A stretch of 64,000 bases of DNA. It comes from Candidatus Zixiibacteriota bacterium (GTDB lineage: Bacteria; Zixibacteria; MSB-5A5; GN15; FEB-12). This document shows, in pieces, positions 16,101-23,061 of this stretch. The notes under the pieces were generated by a model. It saw nothing but the letters and a program-made list of their open reading frames with translations. It was not told the origin of the DNA and made no database searches. The DNA is taken from positions 1 to 64,000 of the forward strand of contig DAOSXA010000001.1 in assembly GCA_035380245.1 (NCBI GenBank), read 5' to 3'. A program made the position numbers and the translations under genes. Within the stretch, counting starts at the first letter, position 1. Each line of letters starts with the position of its first letter.

Positions 16101-17564
16101 CTGACCAAAGCTTCCGCCATAACCTTGATCAAAGGGATTAACCCTTGTACCGTCGCCTCTGTTGAGATAAGTGTTGAAGAACCCATGATTCGGTGATGGG
16201 TTGCCAACATCAAACACCATAACAAGATCAAGATCCATATCATTGTCCACATCTACCGAAAGGACATCTTCGGCTGATCCAGCGGGACTTCCCATATCAT
16301 CAAAGACGAGCTCGAATGAATTAACCATACCATCGCATGCATTATAAAGAACCGCAATCGATCCTTGTAATCCAAGAGCCAGATCAATACAACCATCACC
16401 GTCGAAATCTCCTGTACATATAGACCTGACTCCATCACCTACACTCTGGGAATGAAGCGTGAAACTCGCGGTACCATCATTATCCATGATCAGTACACCG
16501 CCCTGTCGCACAACAGCTAGATCGACGTCACCGTCTCCGTCAAAATCGCCTGAGGTGATCGATTTGGGTTCGCCAGAGACGGAGTAACTACTGATTAGTC
16601 CATATGAACCCGGATTGAGAGTGCTGTTCAACGCTATGTGAACAGAGTCCCAATTCAAACCGACTGAAGCCTGGTCGATCAAACCATCGTTATTCAAGTC
16701 AACACTAACTACGTCATAGTCTGCTCTACCTGCGTAGGCTGTATCCGTAACAAACTTCATGTCACCATTTAAGGTTTCAACAGTGAATGAGAATACACAG
16801 CTCAGAGAAGGATGTATTCCGCTGGCAGAAACAATCCCTGTTGTCAATACGCAGCGTATTATCTCTCCAGCGCCAAAATCGTCAGTTGGATCAAAGATCA
16901 TCGTTTTCGTTAAGGAATCATATGCGATAGCGCCATGGATGAATCCACAGTAGCGTGAGTACATGACAATGGTTGAACTGTCGAAAGATGACGGATTCAT
17001 ATCGGTATTAAAGGTTACGGCGATATTCGCATCAATAGGTACATTAATCGCATTCTGAGCCGGTGACAGGGACACTATCTGTGGGGTGGATTGGTTACTG
17101 CTCTGATTTAACAACATAGTTTCATCACTGAAATCGTTTTTTACTGAGGCTAAATTGACATCCACGCCATTATTGGAGTCACCTGAAGCAACTGTTCTCG
17201 GTCGGTTACCGACATCATAGCTACTGGCAGCCAAAAAGTTTTCGTCCCCGACTTTTGTCAACAATGAGATATCGCTGTCTCCAACATTAGCAATTGACAG
17301 GTCATGATCCACACTCCCATCCAGATCGACAGAGATCACTGATGTAGGATTAGTTATGACTACATCGTAACTTGGCTCATTAAAGCAGAAGCCATCCTTG
17401 GTCTGATCTGCCCCACATGTTTCAATTTTTAAGAGTGTTGTAATAATTCGTGAGGGGGTACTTCCGCCTGGCTGCATTGCACCTGCAGCTATTGATATAA
17501 AACAGATCGCAAACACAAGTGTTAGGATCAGAATAACAAAGCAGACATGAGCACTGATCTTCAT
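13134..17564 (-). CDS. Giant secreted FG-GAP/VCBS, Ig-like and TSP3 protein with dockerin-like C-terminus
   Basis: The protein has 1476 residues from ATG 17564 (gagg seven bases before it; the frame is open 24 codons further). It starts with a signal peptide. It then has two tandem sets of the same modules: a Big_5-type Ig-like domain (about 160-270 and 790-895), six to seven FG-GAP/VCBS repeats with calcium loops such as GDFDGDGDVDLAV, and a thrombospondin-type-3 calcium segment (DSDGDGYGDP...). The last 70 residues hold two dockerin-like loops, DINADGVGPDITDLVFLVTY and DVDGNGAEVPDIADLVYLVS. Calcium-stabilised propellers and Ig domains suit surface adhesion or glycan/protein binding. Similar terminal repeats are common on secreted proteins of Zixibacteria-like genomes, where they may act in sorting or assembly rather than in cellulosomes. 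No catalytic domain is visible. Confidence 0.88.
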   Translation of the reverse strand: MKISAHVCFVILILTLVFAICFISIAAGAMQPGGSTPSRIITTLLKIETCGADQTKDGFCFNEPSYDVVITNPTSVISVDLDGSVDHDLSIANVGDSDISLLTKVGDENFLAASSYDVGNRPRTVASGDSNNGVDVNLASVKNDFSDETMLLNQSSNQSTPQIVSLSPAQNAINVPIDANIAVTFNTDMNPSSFDSSTIVMYSRYCGFIHGAIAYDSLTKTMIFDPTDDFGAGEIIRCVLTTGIVSASGIHPSLSCVFSFTVETLNGDMKFVTDTAYAGRADYDVVSVDLNNDGLIDQASVGLNWDSVHIALNSTLNPGSYGLISSYSVSGEPKSITSGDFDGDGDVDLAVVRQGGVLIMDNDGTASFTLHSQSVGDGVRSICTGDFDGDGCIDLALGLQGSIAVLYNACDGMVNSFELVFDDMGSPAGSAEDVLSVDVDNDMDLDLVMVFDVGNPSPNHGFFNTYLNRGDGTRVNPFDQGYGGSFGQDARWGCVGDINNDNYIDVVVANLWCGDSTVSVFLNAGSVNPGFYQAGVAYVTDTLPGSASRVVALSDFDNDGDLDMAVGNGTGNLGILSNNGAGVFALDTLITAGVGYAIDAGDWDNDGDVDLVTTPSSLQVFLQGCFDSDGDGYGDPGHIENECPDDNCPDVFNPDQLDTNGDGIGDACQLQHTLIVESSPENGVPITVSPDNCPGGTTTPFSCDYVDGIEVTLTAPSTSGVNTFQKWQMDGEDWGFSTTSPIVTMDDDHLVIAVYDFVLPLVVSHSPGSNELNVSRSTLITATFNTDMNPATINANTFAVIGNTMGFVQGLITYDNGTRIATFTPNEEFPAGENVTVVLTTSIESSSGSVLEQPCYWSFMTAVGSTSGYFGASVGVPTGVTSVDVELADFNSDDYIDIVHVGPEGYISVVLSDGVGWFESYVLYEVTDGQVMLDATTGDFDGENGIDIAVMRTISPSSGSRITLLLNDGSGSFSVEPSFLVPGLGRGEISTTDFNADGVADLVFGTQTYNPGPPGTFWGKFAILLGNGDATFSASTYGIHSWSDVSGVWVGDVDGDGLVDVLAGYANLSTTAVYYGDDSGSWTWGTDLATLYVGEIQLADFDGDYDVDIQAFGFGSHGFIGGHNGRFQFFDNIGGREFVENPNYVDVSAWANAGTVGDVDGDGDIDLLYTIGGPSYYAGLMHIVRNFGDFDFQDIDQTYWISPGPCDIAVADCNNDGALDIFTGYAYNCSVYITRNSDCFDTDGDTYGDPNHPENECPDDNCPYTYNPDQNPDACVFSESTLAGEDSETDLGIVSLVFSSVTQDGTSEMIVSSVGPEMEGSGFLVVPAMAPMYYDVSTDAAYDGTVEICVYYDDTLFNPEQEAILCLLHHNGVGWINISSSLDTNSNTICGYTSTLSPFALAIHDSYSCGDINADGVGPDITDLVFLVTYMFQGGPEPPLMELCDVDGNGAEVPDIADLVYLVSYMFQNGSPLQCP

Positions 17565-17892
17565 GGTAAACCTCTGAGCACATATTATAGTTGCGGTAAG
17601 TGCATCCAATGTACAGCAAATCAGTCCAACTTGCAATCACTTTATCGAGGATAGAGATGTTCTCACAGACCAAGTTACCCAACATCAATCCTCCTCGTAG
17701 TATACCTACCCTTCTGGGATCATAGTATCCACTTGCCGATATTATCGTCATCAAATCTGACAATATCCCTAAACTTGAAATGCGAGATAAAGCCATCATG
17801 CGACCGCTGGTAAATCGTGGACTTCCTCACTCCCCGGCATCGCAGCAACTTCTTCCGCGTTCAGGAGACATCTATGATTGACAACAACCGCT
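17565..17892. other. Gene-free gap upstream of the giant secreted protein
   Basis: The 328 bases between the giant protein gene and the end of the GH127 gene contain only overlapping shadow frames. The part next to 17564 must carry the promoter of the giant protein gene, but no clear promoter, terminator or repeat is visible. Confidence 0.4.
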
Positions 17893-20337
17893 TCAGCCCA
17901 CTCGCCAGGCGAGGATGCCGGGGGTGTTGTCCTTCTGACGTTTCACCGTCAATCGGATCGCCGTTACTTTGACCGGCTCAAAAGTCACCCGGTTGTATTT
18001 GTCAAGCTCCGTTCCGTAAGAGTCCCCGGTGACGATATCCTTCCAGTGGCCCGCAGCGTCCTTGACCGACAGACGCCAGGATTCGGGAGGACGGAAATTG
18101 CCGTCGTAATGATCCAGATACAGCCAGTAAACGTCAGACTCGGACAGTACGACCGGTTTGTCGAAGTCGTATTGCACCCAGTCCTCGGGATGTTCATCAT
18201 CGTAGAAGTAGAAATAACCCTTGTCGATGTCGGTGGAACTTTTCGGCTCGAAAGGCTGATTCAGGCCCCAGACCCATTGAAGCGATGACGACCTCGTCGC
18301 CCCCTTCTCCTTGCCGCCGGCGTCTTCCGTGAAAACCAAATCCTGCGCCGTGGGCATCCAGACCAGCATGTTGGCTTTCCCGCGATTATTCCATGAATAA
18401 TACGGAATAGCCTTCAACGTCACTTTATCAGCGGTGGTGTCCCCGTCCTTAACGGCAACCTTGTAACCATCCATAGTCAGAGTCGTGACGCCCCCCAGAA
18501 GATCCTTTTCGAACCGGCTGTTGACCGCAGCATCGCCGGGGATGAACAGATCGAACATCCAGCCGTCGTCGTTGTCTTTGTCCTCGAAGCAATAAACCAG
18601 CGGCCCGCGTTGATATGCTATCTTGCCCCGGTCGGATTCCACCTGATCGTTCGCCCGTATCTTCCGCGCCGACATAGGCAGGGACATATGGATTTTGTCC
18701 CCCTTACGCCAGTTCTCACTAAAACAGGCATAACCGTTAATAATGTCCGGATTGACCTCTTCCCCGTTCAGGGCAAAACGCACCTTTTCGGCAATCGAGT
18801 CGGCAAAACGATAAAGATCGGACGGTCCGAGATCGTTGCCGGCCCAGCCCGGCACGCGCACCATCAGATTCAGACGTTCCGCGCCCGGCTTGTCGATCAC
18901 GATCGTTACTTCGCCGTCCCAGGGATAGTTGGTGGTTTGCGATATTCCGATCGTATCCGGGCCGACCGGAATCTCCGCCTTGTCGTTGACGAAGAGGTTC
19001 ACCATGACGGCGTCGTGCGTAGTGGTGTAAACATAGCCGGGAATCGAGGCCATGAACCGGGTGATATTCCCCGGACAGCAGGCACATCCGAACCATTCCT
19101 GCCGTTCGTCTTGTCCGCTTGATTCGAGCGGATTGTCGTAGAAAAACTTGTCGCCGCTGAGCGAGACGCCCGAGATCACGCCGTTGTAGAGCACTCGTTC
19201 GAGGACATCGTAGTAGCGAGAGTCCATCCGGTTGAGAAACATGCGATAGTTCCAATAGACGTTGGAGATAGAAGCGCATGTTTCGCAATAGGCCGACATG
19301 TTGGGCAGTTCGTAATCGGGTCCGAATCCCTCCCCCATTCCCCGCGAGCCGATCCCCCCGGTGATATACAGCTTCTTGGAGACGACATTGTCCCAGACCT
19401 TCTGCGAGGCGATCAACAGCGCGGAATCGTTCATCAGCGAGGCGACATCGGTGACACCGGAATAGAGGTAACCGAACCGAACGGCGTGACCGACCGCTTC
19501 ATCCTGATCGACAATCGGTTTGTGATCCTGGCTGTATTCGCTCAGTTCATGACCGTCGGTCCCCTTGCCGGTTTCATCGATGAAAAACCGAGCCAATTTC
19601 AAATAGCGTTCCTCACCGGTAACCCGATAAAGCTTCACGAGGGCCATTTCGATAATGGGGTGTCCCGAGGGAGCTTTCTTCTGATTCTCAGCCGGACCGA
19701 ACACCTTGTCTATCAGATCAGCGTTCTTGAGAGCGACATTCAACAGACTGGTTTTTCCGGTCGCCAGATAATGAGCCACGGCCGCCTCATAGAGATGCCC
19801 GCAGTTGTAAAGCTCATGGCTGTTGAGCCGATCCCAGCGTCCCTCGCCGTACCAGGGTCGAAGCCGCTCACATTTGTTGGTAAGACAGGTATATAGATAG
19901 CCGTCTTCTTCCTGAGCGCCCGCAATGAGAGCAATCACACTGTCGAGGTAATCATCCAGTTGTTTGTCGTATTTCACGGCCAGCGTGTACGATGCTCCTT
20001 CGATGACCTTGTAGACATCGGTATCATCGAAGGGGAAATCTCCCTTATGTTCACCCTTCTTCTTTCCAGCGGCCAGGGCAAAGTTGTCGATACGACCGTT
20101 GATTTCGCATTGTTTGAAGGCCGAGGGGATAGTCACGGTACGGTTGGTCTCAATCTTCGGAGCCCAGAAAGCATCGTCTATATGGACGGCCGTAAAAGCC
20201 ACGGGAGTCAAAGAGTGCGGAGCTTCCATCTTAGCACATGACATAAGTAGAAACATTGACAGCAACATTATCAGGGCGCAACTCACCAGAGTTACCTGCC
20301 CGCCAATCCGTGATGCGAATGGGCGCCGTAATTTCAT
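17893..20337 (-). CDS. GH127-family glycosidase (beta-L-arabinofuranosidase type), lipoprotein
   Basis: The 814-residue protein has a lipoprotein signal (LLSMFLLMSC, Cys34). The (alpha/alpha)6-barrel domain carries the zinc and catalytic site of GH127/DUF1680 enzymes. It has YCETCASI around residue 351 with Glu and Cys as ligands, and WFGCACCPGN around 416-423 with the paired cysteines, one of which acts as nucleophile in characterised members. Other barrel motifs are GEGRWDRLNSHELYNCGHL and YITGGIGSRG. Beta-sandwich domains follow, and the C-terminus (about 700-814) looks like a carbohydrate-binding or discoidin-like domain. Known activities are release of beta-L-arabinofuranose, but the family is broad. 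It is the last enzyme of the minus-strand glycan cluster, separated from the aldehyde dehydrogenase by a terminator, so it probably has its own promoter. Confidence 0.88.
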   Translation of the reverse strand: MKLRRPFASRIGGQVTLVSCALIMLLSMFLLMSCAKMEAPHSLTPVAFTAVHIDDAFWAPKIETNRTVTIPSAFKQCEINGRIDNFALAAGKKKGEHKGDFPFDDTDVYKVIEGASYTLAVKYDKQLDDYLDSVIALIAGAQEEDGYLYTCLTNKCERLRPWYGEGRWDRLNSHELYNCGHLYEAAVAHYLATGKTSLLNVALKNADLIDKVFGPAENQKKAPSGHPIIEMALVKLYRVTGEERYLKLARFFIDETGKGTDGHELSEYSQDHKPIVDQDEAVGHAVRFGYLYSGVTDVASLMNDSALLIASQKVWDNVVSKKLYITGGIGSRGMGEGFGPDYELPNMSAYCETCASISNVYWNYRMFLNRMDSRYYDVLERVLYNGVISGVSLSGDKFFYDNPLESSGQDERQEWFGCACCPGNITRFMASIPGYVYTTTHDAVMVNLFVNDKAEIPVGPDTIGISQTTNYPWDGEVTIVIDKPGAERLNLMVRVPGWAGNDLGPSDLYRFADSIAEKVRFALNGEEVNPDIINGYACFSENWRKGDKIHMSLPMSARKIRANDQVESDRGKIAYQRGPLVYCFEDKDNDDGWMFDLFIPGDAAVNSRFEKDLLGGVTTLTMDGYKVAVKDGDTTADKVTLKAIPYYSWNNRGKANMLVWMPTAQDLVFTEDAGGKEKGATRSSSLQWVWGLNQPFEPKSSTDIDKGYFYFYDDEHPEDWVQYDFDKPVVLSESDVYWLYLDHYDGNFRPPESWRLSVKDAAGHWKDIVTGDSYGTELDKYNRVTFEPVKVTAIRLTVKRQKDNTPGILAWRVG

Positions 20338-20452
20338 GATATAGTCCTCTCATATTTCCTATGGCCCGGTATTTCGTTGGTGACACCAAATCAAGTATAA
20401 CGGCATTGAGAGACTAGTTCCAGTGTTTTGGTATTGAAAGCGGTATAGTAAA

Positions 20453-20472
20453 GGGGGCGGTTGAACGCCCCC
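20453..20472 (-). terminator. Rho-independent terminator of the aldehyde dehydrogenase gene
   Basis: A perfect 7-bp GC stem (gggggcg/cgccccc) with a 6-base loop is followed, on the minus strand, by tttactata. It begins 25 bases after the aldehyde dehydrogenase stop and separates that gene from GH127. Confidence 0.75.
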
Positions 20473-20496
20473 TCATTTTCAGATTCAAAGACGGAT

Positions 20497-21966
20497 CTAG
20501 TAAAGACCCATCCTGGTTTCGGTAGTACTGATGAAGATGTTCTTGCACTGAGTGTAGTGCTCCAGCATCATCTTGTGGTTTTCACGACCGATACCCGACT
20601 TCTTATAACCTCCGAAAGGAGCGTGCGCCGGGAGCTGATTGTAGGTGTTGACCCACATACGTCCCGTTTCTACCCCCATCGCCACCTTCAGAGCAACGTT
20701 CAGGTCCCTGGTCCACACGGCGCCTCCGAGGCCGTACTCGTTGTCGTTGGCCATCGCGATAACCTCGTCCACTTCCGAGAACGGAATAACGACACCAACC
20801 GGACCGAATATCTCCTCCTGCGCGACACGAGCCTTGTTGTCACAAGCGATCAAAGTCGGCTGAACAAAGAAACCTTTGGCAAGTTCGCCGTCCATGATCC
20901 GATTGCCGCCAACCAGCACTTCGCCTTCCTTGCGTCCGATATCGATATAGGACGTAACAGTCTCCAGTTGATGCTCGTTGACCAACGTTCCCATCTGGGT
21001 ATCCTTCAGCCAGGGGAGATTGACTTTGACCTTTTCAAAGGCCGGCTTAATCTCCGACACGAATCGATCATAAATGCTCCGGTGAACGAAAATACGTGAC
21101 CCGGCACAACAGACCTGACCCTGGTTGAACAAAATACCGATGTTAATTCCTTCCAACATCTTGTCCCAGGGGGCATCGGGGAAGATGATGTTGGCCGACT
21201 TACCGCCGAGTTCGAGCGTCGAGGGAATCAGCCTTTTGGCTGCCGCATCGGCAATAGTGTAACCGATTTCGGTCGAACCGGTGAAGGCCAGTTTACGGAA
21301 ACCCTCGTGCTGCAAAATGTAATTGCCGGTGGTCGAGCCCTTGCCGGTAACGATGTTGACTACTCCCGGAGGCAGGATTTCGGTAAGGACCTTACCGAGT
21401 TCGAGAAGGCTGAGCGAGGTGTCCGACGAAGGTTTAATTACGACGCAGTCGCCGGCCGCGATCGCGGGAGACAATTTCCAGGCCGCCATCAGAAACGGGA
21501 AGTTCCACGGAATGATCTGCCCGACGACACCAATCGGCTCGCGCATGATAAGGCTCAGCGTGTCTTTGTCGATCCGGCTGACGGTCCCTTCCTCGGTGCG
21601 AATGGCCGCCGCGAAATAACGGAAATGATCGACACTCAAGGGGATATCGATCCCGGATGTCTCACGGATCGGTTTCCCGTTGTCCAGAGTTTCGACCATG
21701 GCGAAATGTTCCGTCTTAGCCTCAATCGCATCGGCGATTTTGTTCAGGTACATGGCGCGTTCAGTAGGGCTGGTTTGTTTCCATTGGTCGTAGGCACGCC
21801 AGGCGGCACTCACGGCGGCGTCAACGTCCTCGCGGTCGGCATTGGCGCATGTGGCCAGAACCTCGCCGTTCGCCGGATTCCTGGAGGTGAACGTTGCGCC
21901 CGATTTGGCATCCTTCCACTTGCCGTCAATTAACAGCTTGTAATTGCTGTCGATGTATTCACTCAT
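20497..21966 (-). CDS. NAD(P)-dependent aldehyde dehydrogenase
   Basis: The 489-residue protein is of normal ALDH-superfamily length. It has the folding and cofactor motifs PWNFPFLMAAWKLSPAIAAG and FTGSTEIG, the general base Glu in LELGGKSANI, and the catalytic Cys in FNQGQVCCAGSRIFV. FGPVGVVIPF and MWVNTYNQLPAHAPFGGYKK complete the pattern. The sequence is closest in feel to the ExaC/acetaldehyde and betaine-aldehyde group; exact substrate is uncertain. The start at ATG 21966 has aaggaga just upstream. It is flanked by a terminator on one side and a 510-base gap plus a structured repeat on the other, so it is a single-gene unit inserted in the glycan cluster rather than clearly part of it. 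Confidence 0.93.
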   Translation of the reverse strand: MSEYIDSNYKLLIDGKWKDAKSGATFTSRNPANGEVLATCANADREDVDAAVSAAWRAYDQWKQTSPTERAMYLNKIADAIEAKTEHFAMVETLDNGKPIRETSGIDIPLSVDHFRYFAAAIRTEEGTVSRIDKDTLSLIMREPIGVVGQIIPWNFPFLMAAWKLSPAIAAGDCVVIKPSSDTSLSLLELGKVLTEILPPGVVNIVTGKGSTTGNYILQHEGFRKLAFTGSTEIGYTIADAAAKRLIPSTLELGGKSANIIFPDAPWDKMLEGINIGILFNQGQVCCAGSRIFVHRSIYDRFVSEIKPAFEKVKVNLPWLKDTQMGTLVNEHQLETVTSYIDIGRKEGEVLVGGNRIMDGELAKGFFVQPTLIACDNKARVAQEEIFGPVGVVIPFSEVDEVIAMANDNEYGLGGAVWTRDLNVALKVAMGVETGRMWVNTYNQLPAHAPFGGYKKSGIGRENHKMMLEHYTQCKNIFISTTETRMGLY

Positions 21967-22479
21967 GGCATTCTCCTTTCACCAGAGTAAGATCGTTTAG
22001 GATTGAACAGCCAACGCAACCTGAAAACTCGATGACTTATTGAGGCGACACGATACATGGGCCGGTCAGCACGGGGGGTGTCCATCCTGGGGATTACCGA
22101 GCTTGAGCCGGCATTCATAGGTAGAAGAAAATCTATGCCTCACTCTCGGGCATTCGGCCCGATCGTCGACACCGCGGGCTCATCGGCTTCCCTTTAAGAC
22201 TGCGGCTGGCGTATAATGATTTTCATTGTGATATAATCACGGAGGCGAACTATCCCCTTCCTCCGTCGATGATTCCGATAAGTCACAGATAATATGCATC
22301 GTTCTGACACCTATATAATTCCCGGCGCAGCGCGACGTCAAAATACCTATCCTCCCCAAAACAATGCATTAAATTACTCGACAAGTCAAGCGTGAATGTG
22401 CCTGCCTGCGAACACCTCGATTCCGATCACGAGCTGATCACAGTAGTATATAAGCTGTTGTGTTACAACATAAGGGATT
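21967..22479. other. Gene-free upstream region of the aldehyde dehydrogenase
   Basis: No coding sequence is found in these 510 bases. A short inverted repeat, gtgat-ata-atcac, lies at 22228-22240, and AT-rich stretches around 22210-22245 may hold the promoter. The right end joins the structured repeat at 22480. Confidence 0.4.
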
Positions 22480-22619
22480 GTTGAAAAAGTCTTACGCGCA
22501 GATATTCAGCAAAACACAACCGCAATGCGGGCGACACAAGGCCGCCCGCTACGCGAGGTTTGGGTTCCTTAACGCGTAGCGGCAGGGCTTGTCTCCGCCG
22601 CAGGAGAGGTTTTTCAACA
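22480..22619 (+). repeat. 140-bp structured repeat, copy 1
   Basis: The element begins gttgaaaaag and ends with the complement tttttcaac, so it has terminal inverted repeats. Inside are two further self-complementary pairs: gcgggc with gcccgc, and ctacgcg with cgcgtag. A second copy at 63037-63176 shares long blocks such as aatgcgggcgacacaaggcc, aacgcgtagcgg and cttg.ctccgccgca. Size, termini and foldability resemble a non-autonomous miniature element or a large REP-like repeat. It lies just beyond the 3' end of the small membrane protein gene and might end its transcript. Confidence 0.8.
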
Positions 22620-22659
22620 CTCCCATAAGCGTAGGGAGTCTCCTGTCACGGCCCTGCCG

Positions 22660-23061
22660 TCAGGCCGGGAGTGCTTCCCGCTTGTCAACCACATAGCAAA
22701 TCCCAAGACCGAGCGCGTAAGCTGCGATATCCCAGGGATCGAAGGTTCCTCCGAAAGGACCGATCGGCCAGAAATATGAACTTACCTCGGCAATGGCACC
22801 AACGAGGAAGATCGAAACGGCCGCAAGCAGCGGTGTTTTGCCGAACCGCTGAACCGCTCGAATAACCATCGGTCGGCCGGTGACTTTTTCGCGAAGAACT
22901 ATGTAGAAAAAAGGCGGAAAGGTAAGATCGGCCAGGTAATCGGTAAAGAAACCGCCATGCACGCGCGTCATGTTGAGTGCCGCTCCGACTACCCAGCAAA
23001 CGAACAACACCCAGAACACAATCTTCCAGCCCGGGGTAGTTCTGTTTTCAGCTACCATCAT
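22660..23061 (-). CDS. Small VanZ-like integral membrane protein
   Basis: The 133-residue protein has four predicted membrane helices: IVFWVLFVCWVVGAALN, a Phe/Pro-rich second helix, LLAAVSIFLVGAIAEV, and DIAAYALGLGICYVVD. The last loop, GPFGGTFDPWDIAAYALG, is what is seen at the end of VanZ-like and DUF2809-type proteins (G-x-FDxxD followed by a glycine-rich helix). The function is unknown. Its ATG overlaps the stop codon of the GH3 gene by four bases (atga), so it is translated with it and belongs to the end of the glycan operon. Confidence 0.75.
   Translation of the reverse strand: MMVAENRTTPGWKIVFWVLFVCWVVGAALNMTRVHGGFFTDYLADLTFPPFFYIVLREKVTGRPMVIRAVQRFGKTPLLAAVSIFLVGAIAEVSSYFWPIGPFGGTFDPWDIAAYALGLGICYVVDKREALPA

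Noticed and set aside
13700..17000. Regularly spaced similar DNA segments that could suggest a CRISPR or tandem repeat array
   Set aside because: They encode the calcium loops of FG-GAP repeats in one long frame and vary at third codon positions, so they are protein repeats. No CRISPR array or cas operon was seen; the RecB-like protein at 519-2009 is a TM0106-type nuclease, not Cas4 beside an array.
20461..21099. 212-codon plus-strand frame opposite the aldehyde dehydrogenase
   Set aside because: It begins in the terminator of the dehydrogenase and has no motif; a shadow.
22228..22240. Short inverted repeat gtgat-ata-atcac upstream of the aldehyde dehydrogenase
   Set aside because: Only 5-bp arms; this is expected by chance in an AT-rich region and there is no second copy to support it.
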